Below are positions 1 to 13,540 of a DNA stretch of 64,000 nt, piece by piece. The translations under genes and the position numbers were made by a program. The stretch lies in contig NC_081412.1 in NCBI RefSeq assembly GCF_030272615.1, positions 544,135,370 to 544,199,369 on the forward strand. The letters are read 5' to 3'. Within the stretch, counting starts at the first letter, position 1. Each line of letters starts with the position of its first letter. The notes under the pieces were generated by a model. It was not told the DNA's origin and searched no databases. It worked only from the letters and a program-made list of their open reading frames with translations. Source of the DNA: Cryptomeria japonica. Taxonomy: Eukaryota; Streptophyta; Pinopsida; Cupressales; Cupressaceae.

Positions 1-1565
1 ACCGTTGTTTATAATTATACACTTGATCTTTTTATCAAATTTTAAAATCTTTATAATTTGTATTTATAAAGGTTTAGATCTTTATACTACAGATCCTTCT
101 ATTAAAATGCCTAAAGATAATATTCTAAAATGATAGTAATTTCTAGTTTTATTGAAATCAGCTTATTCATAAATATATTGAGCAAACAAATTTGTTACAC
201 CGAGCCACATTAGAATGCTTCAAATGTAAGACGAAAAGTGAACGTGATGACCTTATCTAGAATTGTTTGGAGGATTTCATAAGCTCAAGAATTCTTGAAT
301 TTGTCGGTTCCTCAACCACTGTAATCTACCTCTCATCTAACAACATGTTTTCTCCCCCAAATAAATTGACAGAACACCCATATTCACCATTCTCCTCATT
401 ACCACAAAGAAGGCTATAAGTTGGATCTTTTCATCATCCTCACTCTTAGAGTGGGAAAGTTAAAATTAAGGACCTCTTCCCAATGTGGGTGAAATAAAAT
501 AAAGAGTTTGAATTAGTGCTTCCTTAAAGGGTGTAACAATTCTTAAATCAATGTTCAATCCTCCAAGTGAGGGTGATTTGAAATCAGATGGTTATTGCCA
601 TACCAATATGCTCTAAATTGGCACAACACATAGAAGCCATATGCAAAGAATAGACAACATACCTATGAGAATGTGACACAAGATATATCCTAGAAAAACC
701 CTCATGAGGGAAAAACCCAACATCCAAAAGCATCATCCACCATGTATTATCATCAATTCATCCATTACATTACAACTATGGAAAGCCTTCAAAAACCCAG
801 CCATAACTAAGCACTCCCTATGACCAAGCATGAATCCACACATCCCATGTCATGCTTCCTCCTTCACAAATGCTAACCTAGCTAACCCAAACAACTACCC
901 TTGTGGTGCTTTTATAGAGAGAAGCAACCACAAAATGACCAGGTGATATTACATCAAAACCATGTGACAATAAAATAATATTTCTCCTACATACCCTTGA
1001 CCCATATTTAATATTGGGTACTTCATCACAATTACATTCCCCAATAATAAATAAATACAAATAATAATACCAATGTGTTAGTACAACTCACCAAGTGGTT
1101 ACAAGAATATTCTAAGGGAATCTCTACTTGTTTCATGTCCATCTAGGTGCTCCTAGGTGCAACAACACAATATGATATTACAATGTAATTCCATGTCTAG
1201 CTCACATAATAATAAAAATAATACAACAATGAAAGATTATTATGCAAGGAGCACAACACCATTTTCCCAACATCTAGAAACTATAGGAGGCATGGAATAT
1301 TGTTCATTATAAGTAATTTGGTTTTTTATCAGTTCACTATAGGTTAAATTCTGATTTACTGTATATCAATTGAAAATGGTAACAAGGTTTGTACTTTGTA
1401 GTGGATTGTTGTAGATAGACTATAAGTTTTATCTAATTTTTCAGAATCATATGAGATTGTTTAAAATATCAATTTTTTATAATTTAAGGTTGCACTATAT
1501 TTTTCAATCAACTTTATAGATATAGTATTATTCTTGTTTTGGTTTATTATTTTCAAAAGTATATA
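1..1565. other. Relic intergenic DNA, no gene seen
   Basis: No coding region or RNA gene is supported here. The stretch is AT-rich. Its middle part (about 660-860) reads like the non-coding end of an old dispersed retroelement (a phrase with repeated AAAACCC and CATCCA words), but I could not find a paired repeat or target duplication inside the window. Small open frames on both strands look like chance. Confidence 0.5.
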
Positions 1566-1569
1566 AAAC

Positions 1570-4500
1570 AATAAAACACTTAGCCAGAATCTTATTTAGG
1601 TTAGGCTTGATAGGTTCTTGGTGTCAAGTAACTAGAAAAATTATGTCTCCATCTGTCTCTCTATTGCCCTTCCTATATCAAGCTCTGATCATAGTGTGAT
1701 TCTTCTGTCTATGTAAGACTCCAGGGAGAAAAAATTCTATCCCTTCAAATATCAAATAATTTGGTCCTAATACTCGGATTTCGAATCTCTAGTTGAACAA
1801 TTATGGAATGTCCTTGTTGACGACACTCCAATGTTTTTGTGTTGCCCAAAAACTTAAGTTCGTCAAGAAAAAGGTAAAAGGTTGGAACTGTTACTTGTTT
1901 GGGAATATCTTTGAATAAAAGTAGATCATTGTTGTGAACCTTGAGTATATTCAAAGGAAGATAGAATATAATTGTGCTTTTGAGGAAGAGAGAAGGGAGG
2001 AGATCTTGCTAAGAGATCGATGGTTTAGGTTGAACAAGAAAGAAGAGGTGTTTTGGAAACAAAAATCAAGAATATAATGGCTCACTTAAGTCGATAAAAG
2101 CACCAAATTATTTCACCAATCCACCATGAATCACAAGAGAATAAATAGGATAAGAAAGCTCATTAAAGAAGATGGGTGCATTACAAAAAATGAAAAAGAG
2201 ATTGTTGTTGTTGTTTATTTTAGCCTCAATAACTCAAATAACCAGAACAACTTTCAAGACCCCAATTATTTTCTCAAGGTGATTCGAGAGGTTGTCACTG
2301 AAGTGGATTTGTCATTACTAGTCTCAAGGTATCCTTCTAGGAGCTTAGGGATGTAGTGTCCTCCTTTGTTGATTTCAAAGCCTCGGGACTTGATGGTCCT
2401 CCTTTCTTCCAAGATCACTGGGATATCATTGGAGTGGATATCTATCATGCGGTGAAGGACTTCTTTAGGTCAAGTAAAATCCTCAACCAAATCAACTCAA
2501 CCTTCATTGCTTTAATTCCAAATAATGATAATGCTACTTTCATCAAGGACTTTAGGCCTATCATCTTGTGCAATACTCTATACAAAATCATCTCAAAGGT
2601 TATGGTTAATAGGCTCAAACCTTTGCTTGATAAGATGATCTCACTCAACCAAATAGGTTTTTTCAAAGGGAGGCACATTATGGATATAATTATAGTTGCA
2701 CATGAATTGGTACACTTAATGGACAGTAGAAAAGTACCCTTTATGTACTTGAAATTAGACATTTCGAAAGCTTATGATAGAGTTTCTTGGAACTTTCTCT
2801 TTGAAGTCCTAAGAAAGTTTGGATTCAAGGGTAAATTTATAAATATGATAGTTCAATGTGTAACGAATCCATAATTCTTAGTGTTACCAAATGGGTCCCC
2901 CAGTGGTTATTTTTCATGTTGGAAAAGGCTTCACCAAGGTGACCCATTTTTGCCATATCTATTCATTATCTTTGTTGAGGTTCTTGGTCAAAATATTGAC
3001 AAACTTAAAAGGAGAGGAGAGCTAAGGGGTGTTAGGGCTTCCTCTACTTTGGATCCTATATCAAATTAACAACTTGTTGATGATACCATCATCTTTGGTC
3101 AAGCTTATGTCTCAAAAGTGAAATGCTGGAACATAATTTGGAATAACTATTCAAAGACCTCAAGGCAATGTATTAACTATGAGAAAAGCAAGGTCTTTTT
3201 TATGAATGTCAGTCGCAACCTACAAGAGAAAATTACTAATATTTGTTCTTGTCAAACTGCTGCCCTTCCAAATTATTACTTGGGGTTACCCCTCATCTCT
3301 AAATCTCCATCCTCTCTATTTTGGAATGGGATAATTGACAGATTTCAAAATAAGTTAGTTGGATGGAAAGGGATGTTGCTTGGTCTGGTAGGACAATTCA
3401 ATTGGTAAAATCTTGTATTTAAAATATTCCAATCTATTACCTCTCCCTCTTTAAAATACCAGGGTTTGTTGCTGATAGGATAGAAAAGATCCAAAAATGT
3501 TTCCTATGGAATGGAACCAAGGAAAAAAATAGATTGTCTCTCATGGCCTGGGATAGGGTCTTCTTGTTGAGTAAGGCGAGGGGTCTTGGAATAATAAAAA
3601 TTAAGTCTTTCAACCATTCCTTAATCTCCAATGTCGACTAGTAGTTGATTCAAAGGAAAAATGATTGGATATTTATTATAAAAGCTAAATACCTTAGGAA
3701 TTCTAGAAGCTGTTGTTTCCTAAATGAGATGGATTTACCCTCAGGATCCTACATTTGGAATAATTCTACAAAAACTAAAGCTACACTTAGGAAGAATGGA
3801 AAAAGGCTAATGGGGAATGACAAAGGAACCAATTTCTAGGATGATGTGTGGATTAAAGAACAAGCCCTCTCAGAACTACCTCAATTCAGGAAAATCAAGC
3901 AAATTCTAATCAATAAATGTGGAAAGTAAGTTCATGATTATATTATATGGCAATGAGACAAGGCAAAATGAAAGACCCTATAAGATGAGGTGCTTTGATA
4001 GGGGGATATCCCAATCCAACACCACGACCAACTAGTAAGAGAGGCTCAATCTGTAACTTCTCTTTTAGTTGATTGCACTATCCTCTCTCCTCATGTGGAG
4101 GATGATTGGATCTAGTGGATAAACCCCTCTGGAACTTTCTCAGTTAAGTCAGCCTATCATAGTATTGTTGGAGAACTAGTTGAAACCTTTTGCTAGAGAA
4201 GCATTTGGATAAAAGGCCTTATTTTGAAGAGAAAATGTTTCTGGTGCTCTATTGCTCATGGAAGAATTTTGATGATAGATAACCTAAACAAAAGAGGTTT
4301 TTCCTTTGTTAATAGGTGTTTTTTATCCTATAAAGACCTTGAGAGCATTGATCACCTATTTTTGCATTACCAATTTGCCAAGGAAATTTGGGAAGAAGTG
4401 TTAGGAGATTTAAAAGCTTGCTAGGCTCTACTAGGAAATATGAAAGACCCTCTAGAATAGTGGCCCCTAACCCCTTATATTCATCCTATTACCAGGAATA

Positions 4501-5340
4501 TTTGGATGCAAATTCCACCTATTATGGCTTGGAATATATGGAAAGAACGAAATAATAGTGTGTTTAGGGATGAAACAGGAAGTAGTAAGGTGTTATTTTA
4601 TATTATAAAGTAGTAGGTAAAAGAGAGCATTAATGCAAGTCAACCACATAAATCAAAAATTTTGCCAAGTCTACTAGACCTAAGATTAAAACAAAGATGG
4701 GGAATTCATCATATTCTTCTAACGATGAATTAACATAATATGGTCTTAAGGAAAAGCCGCACTTGGACCCCCACAGAGGAAGGCTGGCTAAAGTGTAATT
4801 TTGATGGTTGTTCAAAAGGGAACTGTGGTTTATCTAGAGCAGGAGACATTATAAGGGATTACAGATGCTACATAATAGAAGCGTATTATGCAAACCTTGG
4901 AGTGGGTTCAAATAACAGAGCAAAAGTGATGGCAGAATGGAAAGCCCTTGAATGCTTGGACCACCATAATGGCATCAATGTAATTTTGGAAGGTGATTAA
5001 AAACTTGTAGTCAATTTCCTAAATGATACCATGAAAGCCCCTTGGGAGATAAGACGAATTATTCAAAAGTGTAAAAGGCTTTGAGTGTAAAGGGCTATTC
5101 AAAGCCTTTCACAAAATATAAGTGCAACACATGTACATGTAAGGAAATATGATAGTGGATGAGGTTGTAAATGAAGGATTAACAAATAGGGAATGGTGTC
5201 ACTTTAATTATCAAGAGAGCTTGACCGAATTAAAAAATATTTTGTCCAATGAAAGGGTAAAATCTTTCATGGGTGATTCAATCTATTACTTGAAGCTATA
5301 ACAGTTGAGGCTGCCTCTTTTTTTTACATTCTATGAGTGC
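1570..5340 (+). pseudogene. LINE Z ORF2 remnant: endonuclease end, reverse transcriptase, RNase H
   Basis: ORF2 of an L1-clade LINE nicks target DNA and reverse-transcribes the element RNA. The last part of the AP-endonuclease-like domain is visible around 1,597-1,715 (RLDRFLVSSN, then the catalytic-type SDHSVILLS). The linker RDRWFRLNKKEEVFW follows near 2,015. The reverse transcriptase spans 2,200-3,410: IILCNTLYKIISKVMVNRL, NQIGFFKGRHIMDII, LKLDISKAYDRVSW, and the active-site variant LVDDTIIFG at about 3,073. A Cys/His segment (RCFLSYKDLESIDHLFLHY) lies near 4,310-4,375. RNase H follows at about 4,770-5,300 (GWLKCNFDGCSKGN). Frameshifts and stops occur throughout, so it is non-functional. 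The 5' half of the endonuclease and all of ORF1 are missing. Confidence 0.85.
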
Positions 5341-5344
5341 CAAG

Positions 5345-6900
5345 AAATTTCAAATTCAAATTTCCCACCCGATAACCTACAAGTTGATGAGTATTATGCT
5401 AACTATTTGGCTGATTGGGGTGATATGTATAGTGCCAAGTTGGCATGTTGATGACGAGGGTGTCAAGAATTTGAATGGCCTAATGCCTTGCGATGAATTT
5501 AAGGATGGCGATATCATTTGTGGGAAAGGCAGTTGTCTTGTTTCTTGAGGTGCCTTAATTTCTTATAATGTGAAAAGAACGCTCACATGTGCAGACAACA
5601 CAACCTATCAAGCCAAAAATAACCTTTGGGTGAACCCACAATAGTGGATGACACTTTTTTGCCAACTTTCACACTACAATATTCATTTTTAGAAAAACAC
5701 TTTAGATTTAGACACCTATTACTACTAAACCCTAAGGAATTTGTAAATGATGTGAACTAGTGATTTATGTCATTTTGTATGTAGATTCTTAAATTATTTT
5801 TTAGATAATTTTTTAAATCAATTTTTTTCCATTTTCTATCTTCCTTGAAAACTATTTTTTTTTTAAAATAACATTTTTAAAGAGTGATACTCTATATAGT
5901 ATAACTTTTTTTCTAAAATAGATACGAATGTGATTCTTTCGAATTTGGTTTCGTAACATCCATATCTAGCGTTTGCAATTGGTTTTGTAACATTATATTC
6001 AATATTTTATATTTAATTAAGTTTTGAAGTTGAGTTAACTATAATTTAGACATATGTACATTTGATATTACATAACTTGTTGTATATGTAACGAAAATCA
6101 ATTTATTTTTTTGTTGGAAAGAGGACTTAAATACCTAGTGCATAAATATTATTCAATTTTTTTTTCACTTGTTTATGGTTTTTCATAAGCATTGAACTCG
6201 GAAGTTGATGTTTGGTGTGAAACCTATGTTCAGTTAACCAAAAATAAAAATCTTAATAAACTCAATATATATTAAAATAATAATCATTGAACAACTCACT
6301 TTGAGTACTACTATCATGAATTTGGGTTTGTCAAAATTCATTGATTTGAGCCCACAATTTGAGCTTTGAAGGCCAAAAATTTGTAGAAACCAAGAGAGTT
6401 TCAAGGGGAGATCTCTAGCAAGCTGGTTCAATAGAAAATATGTTCTATCGAAAGGGGTTCTATGGATCGAACCCCTTTGAGCAAAAGAAATTTCAACGAC
6501 CATGTTCCTTTTAAAAAACCATTACAAAAAGGGGTTTGATTGAACCTAGGTTCGATCAAACCACCTTTTTTACAAGTTTATATTCAATCAAATGTATTTA
6601 AAATAAGACATTCAATCGAATCATTTTTTGGGTCTGATCGAACATGGCACTTGATCGAAAGTGGTAAAAATTATGTTTTGGACAAATGAGTGCAATTTAT
6701 TCATCCAAAAAAGTGTAAACCACTATTATGGGTTCACTCCTTTTAAATGAGCATCTTTTAATGGAAAAAGAAACTTCTAAATATCTCACCTCGCTTGGCA
6801 GTCATTTTCATATCTACTATTTCTGCTTTGTGAAGAATCAGACAGATGTGTGGGGCCCTCTAAAAAGAAAAGAGCCGAAGAGTTGTAAATAACTCAAGAA
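5345..6900. other. Spacer between Z ORF2 and Z ORF3-like block
   Basis: No gene supported. A short frame at 5,333-5,548 overlaps the probable LINE tail and is not recognisable. 5,700-6,200 is very AT-rich. 6,420-6,660 repeats the words GATCGAAC and TTCGATC in both orientations. The extra length compared with the other LINE copies suggests that an unidentified insertion sits here. Confidence 0.45.
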
Positions 6901-6904
6901 CAAT

Positions 6905-7990
6905 GAAGAGGTAATTTACCTTATTTCCTATTTACATCTCTAGATTCTTGTATCGGTAATAGAGAAAATCCACCATTTCACCAAGGTTTAATCTATATAA
7001 TGTACAAGTATGCCTTTGACCACTCCCCAAATTGAAGCTATATGCTCCCTCTACCTAGCAATACCGAGTCGGATAATTAAAAATAGGGGTCCTTTGTTAA
7101 AATTGATCTAATTGAAACAAAACCTCTGCGATTGCGTAATTCTACTCCTCTGGCTAAACATAAGGGTAAGAAGTCACTAGAAGTGTAGGAAATGGAACCC
7201 CTTAAGGTAGCCTTGCTCCAAATTAACTGGATACCCAGAAACAATCTTGTCAAAGCTAAGAAGACTAAGAAGGACTCCGCAAGAAAGAGTATTACTATTG
7301 ACCTTGACCTACATGGCTCAGAGAATGAGGAGGAAAATATAATGGAGAGGGAGAAGAAGGAGAGTATTTCAGCAGAAAGAAGGTCCGCTAGGCTATTGGA
7401 AAAGGAAAAGAAGGTTTCAAATGAGACAAAGGAGATGACCATGGATCTTGAAGAGGCCTTAAATCTGGAGGAAGATGATGATATCTCTCACAAGGACTCA
7501 GAGGATGAGGAGTTCCAAGATGAAGAAGAAGAACGAGAAGAATAGTCTAAGAAGGATATGGAAGAAGACTAAGAGGATTTTGACTCGAACACATGGCCTT
7601 TCAATTCTCAGGAGGATATAGAGAAATGGTCCCCTATTCGTTGGACTTACCGTCAGATAAAGAAAACAACAAAACCCTGGAGGATCAGATTATGGAGCTT
7701 AAAGAGACAGTCCTGAACCTGGAAGAGAAAATTGAAGACTACAAGCAGCATTTCGACAATATATGTGAGGTCTTTGGCTCGTTATGCACCATCACAGATT
7801 GTATCATGAGAGAGGTTGTCATTGGGGTCATGTCCGGGCAGAGTAATATGAAAAAGAAGATGAGGAAACTAGAAAAAGAAGGCAAGACGAACAAGGACAA
7901 TGAAGACAAGGAGGACAGTCAAGAGGACACCTGGGCCAGCCAAGTTTACAAACTTCAGCGAAATTGGAATTTGATTAATAATGATTAAGA
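6905..7990 (+). pseudogene. LINE Z ORF3-like remnant (diverged)
   Basis: In the frame near 6,920-7,010 the translation reads NLPYFLFTSLDSCIGNREN and then PPFHQGLIYIMYKYAFD. This lines up with the central block of ORF3 in copy D (SLPYYLVSSLNESL...IAHQGLIFLIYEYL) and copy A (HEGLIVLIMEYA). After stops and frame changes comes a highly charged stretch (7,090-7,545, ending EDEEFQDEEEEREE) and then a coiled-coil stretch (7,593-7,988; KTLEDQIMELKETVLNLEEK). The order core block, acidic linker, coiled coil is the same as in the other copies. The N-terminal part is not recognisable. I know no function for this family. It is the most diverged ORF3 in the window. Confidence 0.6.
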
Positions 7991-8350
7991 TGTTAGAATT
8001 AGTTTATTTTTTGCTTAATACTATACTAATAAAAGTAGTAGATATAGTTAGTTTCTTTGTTACTAAGAGGGTTACGTGCCATATGAACCAGACTTTTAGT
8101 ATGGTTGTCTATATATTTAAGTTACTTAGTTCTGTTGATACTCAAAATACTTATATTATGCTCGGGAGATGGTGGTTAGTCATTACTGGTATGTTTAGTT
8201 ATAGAGACATGTTAATTTTTGAATACTTCTAAGAAACAATTGTTTGGGCTTTCTTGGCTGACTGCTTGATGCCAGTCCTTGTGAAACTATACTTTGTTTC
8301 TGTTGCCATTGTTTTGTAGGTTCGGGACCTTCTCCCTGAAAACAATAAAA

Positions 8351-9335
8351 CACGATTGTGCGTTTGCATAATGACGCAAATCGGATAAAGATAAATATAC
8401 GTTAAAACAATGATAATTAAACATAATAATATTCTTGTTTTTGTTGATTATTTTCCACAGGCTATAAAAGGACATTGCGTCTCAGCATAATGGTACAAAA
8501 TGACATTGTAAGAAGGGTTTTGGCTACTATGATTCTTTCAAATAATACGGTGAAAAGGCAGAGTTTCATGTAATTTCGCTAAGTTAGAAACATTTTGGAA
8601 TGAAATTGTTGAGCTGGAGGAGAAGTAGCTCTTTCTTCCAGACCAAGATCATTCACATCGTCTTGCACACTTCTACAGCATTACACATTGTTGATTTTTT
8701 TAGTCAGTCCGTTTTCTCTCATAGAAGATGCCTTTGGCATAATAATTTTAAAATAAAATAAAATAATCTTAAATAAATATAATAATTTAAAATGTAATTC
8801 TAGATGTATTCTAGACCTATTCGATTTAATATATATTTTATGAGTTAATTATAAAATATCATAATATCAGGGTCTGACGTAACGGAGAGGTGGCATCATT
8901 TGGTGAAGAATTAATTTTAAAATTGCGAAAGAAGTATTGTGCTCAAAATATAAAATTTATTTATTTAGTTCGATGTTTTAATTACGCATTTGCTGAAATT
9001 GAGAATCAAACACGTGACTATAGTCCCGCGGTCCGTTCTTCACGGCATTAATTCATGTGGTCCGTCCACTATTAACGGCGGTTGCTGCTTAGTCTTCCAC
9101 ATTTGTCAGCATTAACAGCGGAAGGAAGTAATGAAAATTGGGCAAGATCGTATTTTCTGTGTACGAGCTGTCTCTGAACCGTTCAGATACGGCATCGATT
9201 TGTAAGGGGCCCGCACTAAAGAGTGAGCTTCTGCGGAATTCGTCCCTTCCTCTTTTTCCTGCAATATTAACTTCATATTTTTCGTGCATTGCATATTTTT
9301 CGAACAGTCATCGCCAATCAAGCTGAATTGATCGA
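8351..9335. other. Intergenic DNA, no gene seen
   Basis: AT-rich to 9,000, then about 330 bp of more balanced composition (9,000-9,330) with several GC-rich hexamers. Short frames on both strands of 9,090-9,330 overlap each other and show no motif. Nothing can be supported as a gene. Confidence 0.4.
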
Positions 9336-9343
9336 TGACAACA

Positions 9344-9480
9344 CACCTGAAGGTTATAGGACATACTAGAGGAATTGACGGTTATAGGAACATAAAGGAT
9401 GAATTTCCTTCCGGAGGACAATTGCATCAGTGTTGCGTTTGTCGTTGGCTTCCACCTGAAGGTTATAGGAACATAAAGGA
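9344..9480 (+). repeat. Short direct repeats containing GGTTATAGGAACATA
   Basis: The word CACCTGAAGGTTATAGGA occurs at about 9,345 and again at about 9,453. A third related phrase, GACGGTTATAGGAACATAAA, lies at about 9,377. The last two copies also share AGGATGAA. This is a small local duplication of unknown meaning. Confidence 0.7.
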
Positions 9481-9499
9481 TGAACACCTTACAATTGGG

Positions 9500-11560
9500 T
9501 AAGGGTAAAAAGAGATCTTACCATCGTGGATTACGTTCAGAGTTAATTTGTGTCTTTCAAGACGTGTATATGGCGGGACTAAACGACATTTAAATAAATG
9601 TATGGATAGAGTTAAGTTAGTAGTTTAATTAAAATGAAATAGAAAGATAGTTAAATACTAATATGGTCATTGACCGGCAATTACTTTTGTCGATATGCAA
9701 ACCTGTCAACGATTGGAAAAGAAATTACTAAGTGCAATCCACCTTTAAGTTATATTCATGCCCACTTCCCTTGCATAGGTAGCATGTGATTTAAATGTTG
9801 CTTTTCTGTGATTTTTCTCTTTTATCATATCTATCTCTTAAAAAACTATTCTCAAATCAAAATGAAGAAGTCACTCAATCAATTAATGAAGACTAATTAT
9901 TTTAATAGAATCTCTATTGCATATCATCCTAAAACAAACTACTTCATGCTCACAACATGCTTCTGTCCACTAATTATAGCAACCGTCCTGAATGAAGTTA
10001 ATCATAATAGCATTCAATATGCATGGTGTTGATATGGAAAACTGACAGAGCATAAAACTAAGAGTGGCAAGCCAAAATTTTAATCGTGGAGTGCATAGTA
10101 GAATAATTGTAATTTATTTACTTTGGGTGACTTAGAGATGAAAAGTGCTACCTCCTTTTCATAATTTGAAAAAGACATTTTACATGAACAGTAGTGAGGT
10201 TGTTTACACTTCTATGTTAAGATGAAATGGAAAGATGCAACAAAAAATACATGAATGGATTATTTTGTTAATAAGCAACTTAAAAAAATTTATATAGTAT
10301 TTATGATCTCTTCAATTTAGATGTAGTTTAGATTGTATCAACTTCCATTATGGCCTTGACGTAAGAGGGAAGTTAAAATTTATAAAGTGTTTGATTAATT
10401 TAAAACATAAAACTAAACTTTAAAAAGAAATATTTGTGTTTTTTTTTGCTTCCCAACGTTAGATTAAATGAATAGTGGTGAATAGTCGACGACAGCATTG
10501 ACGTACCACATGCCAGTGGTAATAAATAAAAACATATTTTACATTAATTAGTGCTTCAACTTCTGACAGAAGACAGCATGAAAGTACTACGCAATCTGCA
10601 TAAATTGTAAAATATTATATTCTCCTCGGGCGGCGAAACAAGATTTTATTCTCAAAGGACAATTTACTTTCAATATTATTCTCACTAAACAATGACGTAA
10701 TTCTCCTCGGGTGGCCAAACTAAATTTACCTTCAATATTATATTATATAATCGTATAATTGTATTTATATTTAATATATGATATATTAATATATTTATTA
10801 TTATTTATTTATATCTATTTTATGGGTAATTTATGTTTTGTTATATTTCATGTCTGAAGGTAGGATACATGCAAAAAATCACAAGGGAAAATACTTTTCA
10901 TATGATTATTAATGTAAGTCCTTGGTGTTCAATGTTGTTGACGTTAATTTATGCTCTTTAAGTTGATTTATCTTATGATTTATGGATTGTTAAGTTCCAT
11001 GCCATTTTAACAAGAACCTAGCATGATCCATTATCACGTATTGTGATGATTTATCTTGGAGAGTTTAATCAATCAACTTTCCTTGAAACATGCATAAATT
11101 TTATACATTTTGTGAGATGTTTACGAACTAGATGGGCATTGTTAGACTACAAGGTTACTTAATCTATGGATTTTTGTTGACAAATAATGATTCATAAGGT
11201 GTGAAGCTATAAATCTATATCCCACATCTGGTTAAAGATAATATTTAATAAATTTTGAATTTTGCAAATGCACCACACAATCTCTCAAACTACTAGAAAC
11301 ATGAGATGTCCCACACAACATTCCACCATTCTCAATCCTATATTCTATATCCCATCATCATAATAAAATCATGCATCTAATTTATTCATCAATGTCTAGT
11401 CCCTTTTCTTATTAATTGGATGTATTTCATCTTATACCAAAAACATGTTAGTATTGTGTGTAATGGGTAGATCTAAGAGATCTTAAAGGTGAATTGTTGA
11501 GTCCTTAAGCAAATGATGTACTTGGTTGGTGGACGCTTCCCATGGAGACATGCCATATTT
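9500..11560. other. AT-rich intergenic DNA with one local duplication
   Basis: No gene supported. An imperfect duplication of about 80 bp is visible at 10,618-10,740: TTCTCCTCGGGCGGCGAAAC and TTCTCCTCGGGTGGCCAAAC, each followed by a TTTACTTTCAATATTAT-like phrase. The rest is AT-rich. Confidence 0.45.
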
Positions 11561-11783
11561 TGATTGTTGACCAAAAAGACAATAAAATGTGAATTTCTCT
11601 ATTGTCAATATCTCCTTCTCTCTATATCCATCCTTTTTCTCTCTCTTTTTCTCTATTTTACCTCTCTATCAATCTACCTCTCTCATAATCATAAGTCCCT
11701 ATCTATCTCTTTATTTATATTCATCTCCTTTAAATCCCTCTTTCTATATTCCCATCTCTCTATCAATATTCCTCTAACTAACT

Positions 11784-11891
<108 letters not shown>

Positions 11892-12142
11892 CTCTCTTTT
11901 ACTCTATCTCTCTCATATATATTCTTCTCTTTATATACATTTACCTTTGTCCATTATTTATTTTTCCTCTTTCAAACAACTTCCTCCCTCTCCCTCTCCC
12001 TCTCGCCCTCTTTCTCTTTCTACCGTCATCTTTATCCTAAAATCTATATATATTTTTATGTTTATCTCTCTTTCTCTTCATCTCTCTCTTTGTTTCATTA
12101 GATTCTTTTAACTCAACTCTTCCTCCATATCTATCTATCTAC

Positions 12143-12288
<146 letters not shown>

Positions 12289-13540
12289 CTCTAAATCTCT
12301 ATATTTTTATTTATAACTCACTTGAATGTCTCTTATCTCTATCTATCCATATCTTTCTCTACTTCTATCTCCTTATTTCTCTATCTCTCTCCCTATCTCT
12401 ATTTATTTATTTATCCCTCTCTATATCTCTTTACCACCCTCTATCTATATCTATTATTCTCCCTCTCTCCCTCTTTATACATTTAGCTATCTCTCTCTCA
12501 CCCCTTTTCTTCCTTATCTCCCTCTACCTATCTCTCTCTCCCTCTGTCCCTCTACCAATTTCTCTCCCTCTCTCCCCCTCTCTCCTCCCTCTCTTTTTGT
12601 GTCTCCCCTCTCTCTTTCTCTTTGTCTCTCTCCCTCCCTAGCTCACTCCTTATCTCTACCTCTCTACCCTTCTCTTCCCATATATCTTTGTATCTCTCTT
12701 TCCTTTCTCTTATATCTCTATCTCTCCCTCTTCCTTTTGTCCCTCTCTCCATCTTCTCCTATTTCTATCTTTCTCTCTCCATCTCTATTTGCCTATCTCT
12801 ACTTCTCCTTGTTTGTTTTACTCTCAATTTGTCTCTTTGTTTATTTCCCTCTCACCCTCTCTCTGTATATCCTTATATCTCTATCACTCTATCATCATCT
12901 ATATCTCTCACTATCTATCTCTCTCCCTCTTCCTCCACATATATCTATCTTTCTATGTCTCTTTATCTTTATCTCCCTTTACCTATCTATATCTCTCCAT
13001 CGATTTATTTTCCTCATCATCTCTCCCTTTATCTTTCTCTCTACTCTTCTATCTTTACACATGTAACCCTCTCTATATCCATCTATCTCTCCCCCCTCTC
13101 TTTCCCTCTCCTTTTTATACCTCTCTCTAAATATATCTCCTTGCATATTCATTTCTATCTCTCCATATTTTTCCTATTTCTCCCTCTATATATATCTTGT
13201 TAACTACCCATCTTTGTCTACCCCTATATCGCTCTATTTAACTCTCTCTCAATATCACTCCCAATCTCTAAATTTATCTTCTATCTCTCCCTCTCTCATT
13301 CTCTTCCTTCATCTCCCTCTATATATTTATCTCTTCCATTGCTATCCTTCCATCCTCCTCTCCCTATCTCTGACTCTCCTCTCAATTTCCATCTCCTTCT
13401 CCATATCTATCTGTATCCCATATCTCTATCTCCTGACCCCTCTCTTATTGTTTGCTTCTTCCCCCTCTATCTCTCCTTCTTTATATACTTACCTATCCAT
13501 CTTTCTTTCTCTTTATATTGTAAACATAAATTGAGCATAT

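Larger units (their letters stand above)
1566..8350 (+). mobile_element. LINE copy Z: decayed L1-type element, 5' truncated
   Basis: A same-strand series is seen: the end of an endonuclease domain (1,570-1,715), reverse transcriptase (about 2,200-3,410), zinc-knuckle and RNase H segments (4,220-5,330), an ORF3-like acidic/coiled-coil region (6,905-7,990), and a T/G-rich 3' untranslated region ending near 8,350. That end (GGTTCGGGACC...CCCTGAAAAC) resembles the terminal part of the other LINE copies. The distance between RNase H and the ORF3 core is about 800 bp longer than in the other copies, so an insertion probably lies in 5,350-6,900. Both ends are approximate. It is a dead copy with many stops and frameshifts. 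Confidence 0.65.

Noticed and set aside
5333-5548. Small frame right after LINE Z RNase H, considered as the start of ORF3-Z
   Set aside because: It has neither the MGG start nor the FYRDRK motif, and the frame does not continue.
12326-13534. Several long forward frames rich in Ser, Leu, Pro and Tyr (up to 246 codons)
   Set aside because: All three phases are open at once because the strand is almost free of A/G stop-codon combinations. The amino-acid content just mirrors the CT repeats.
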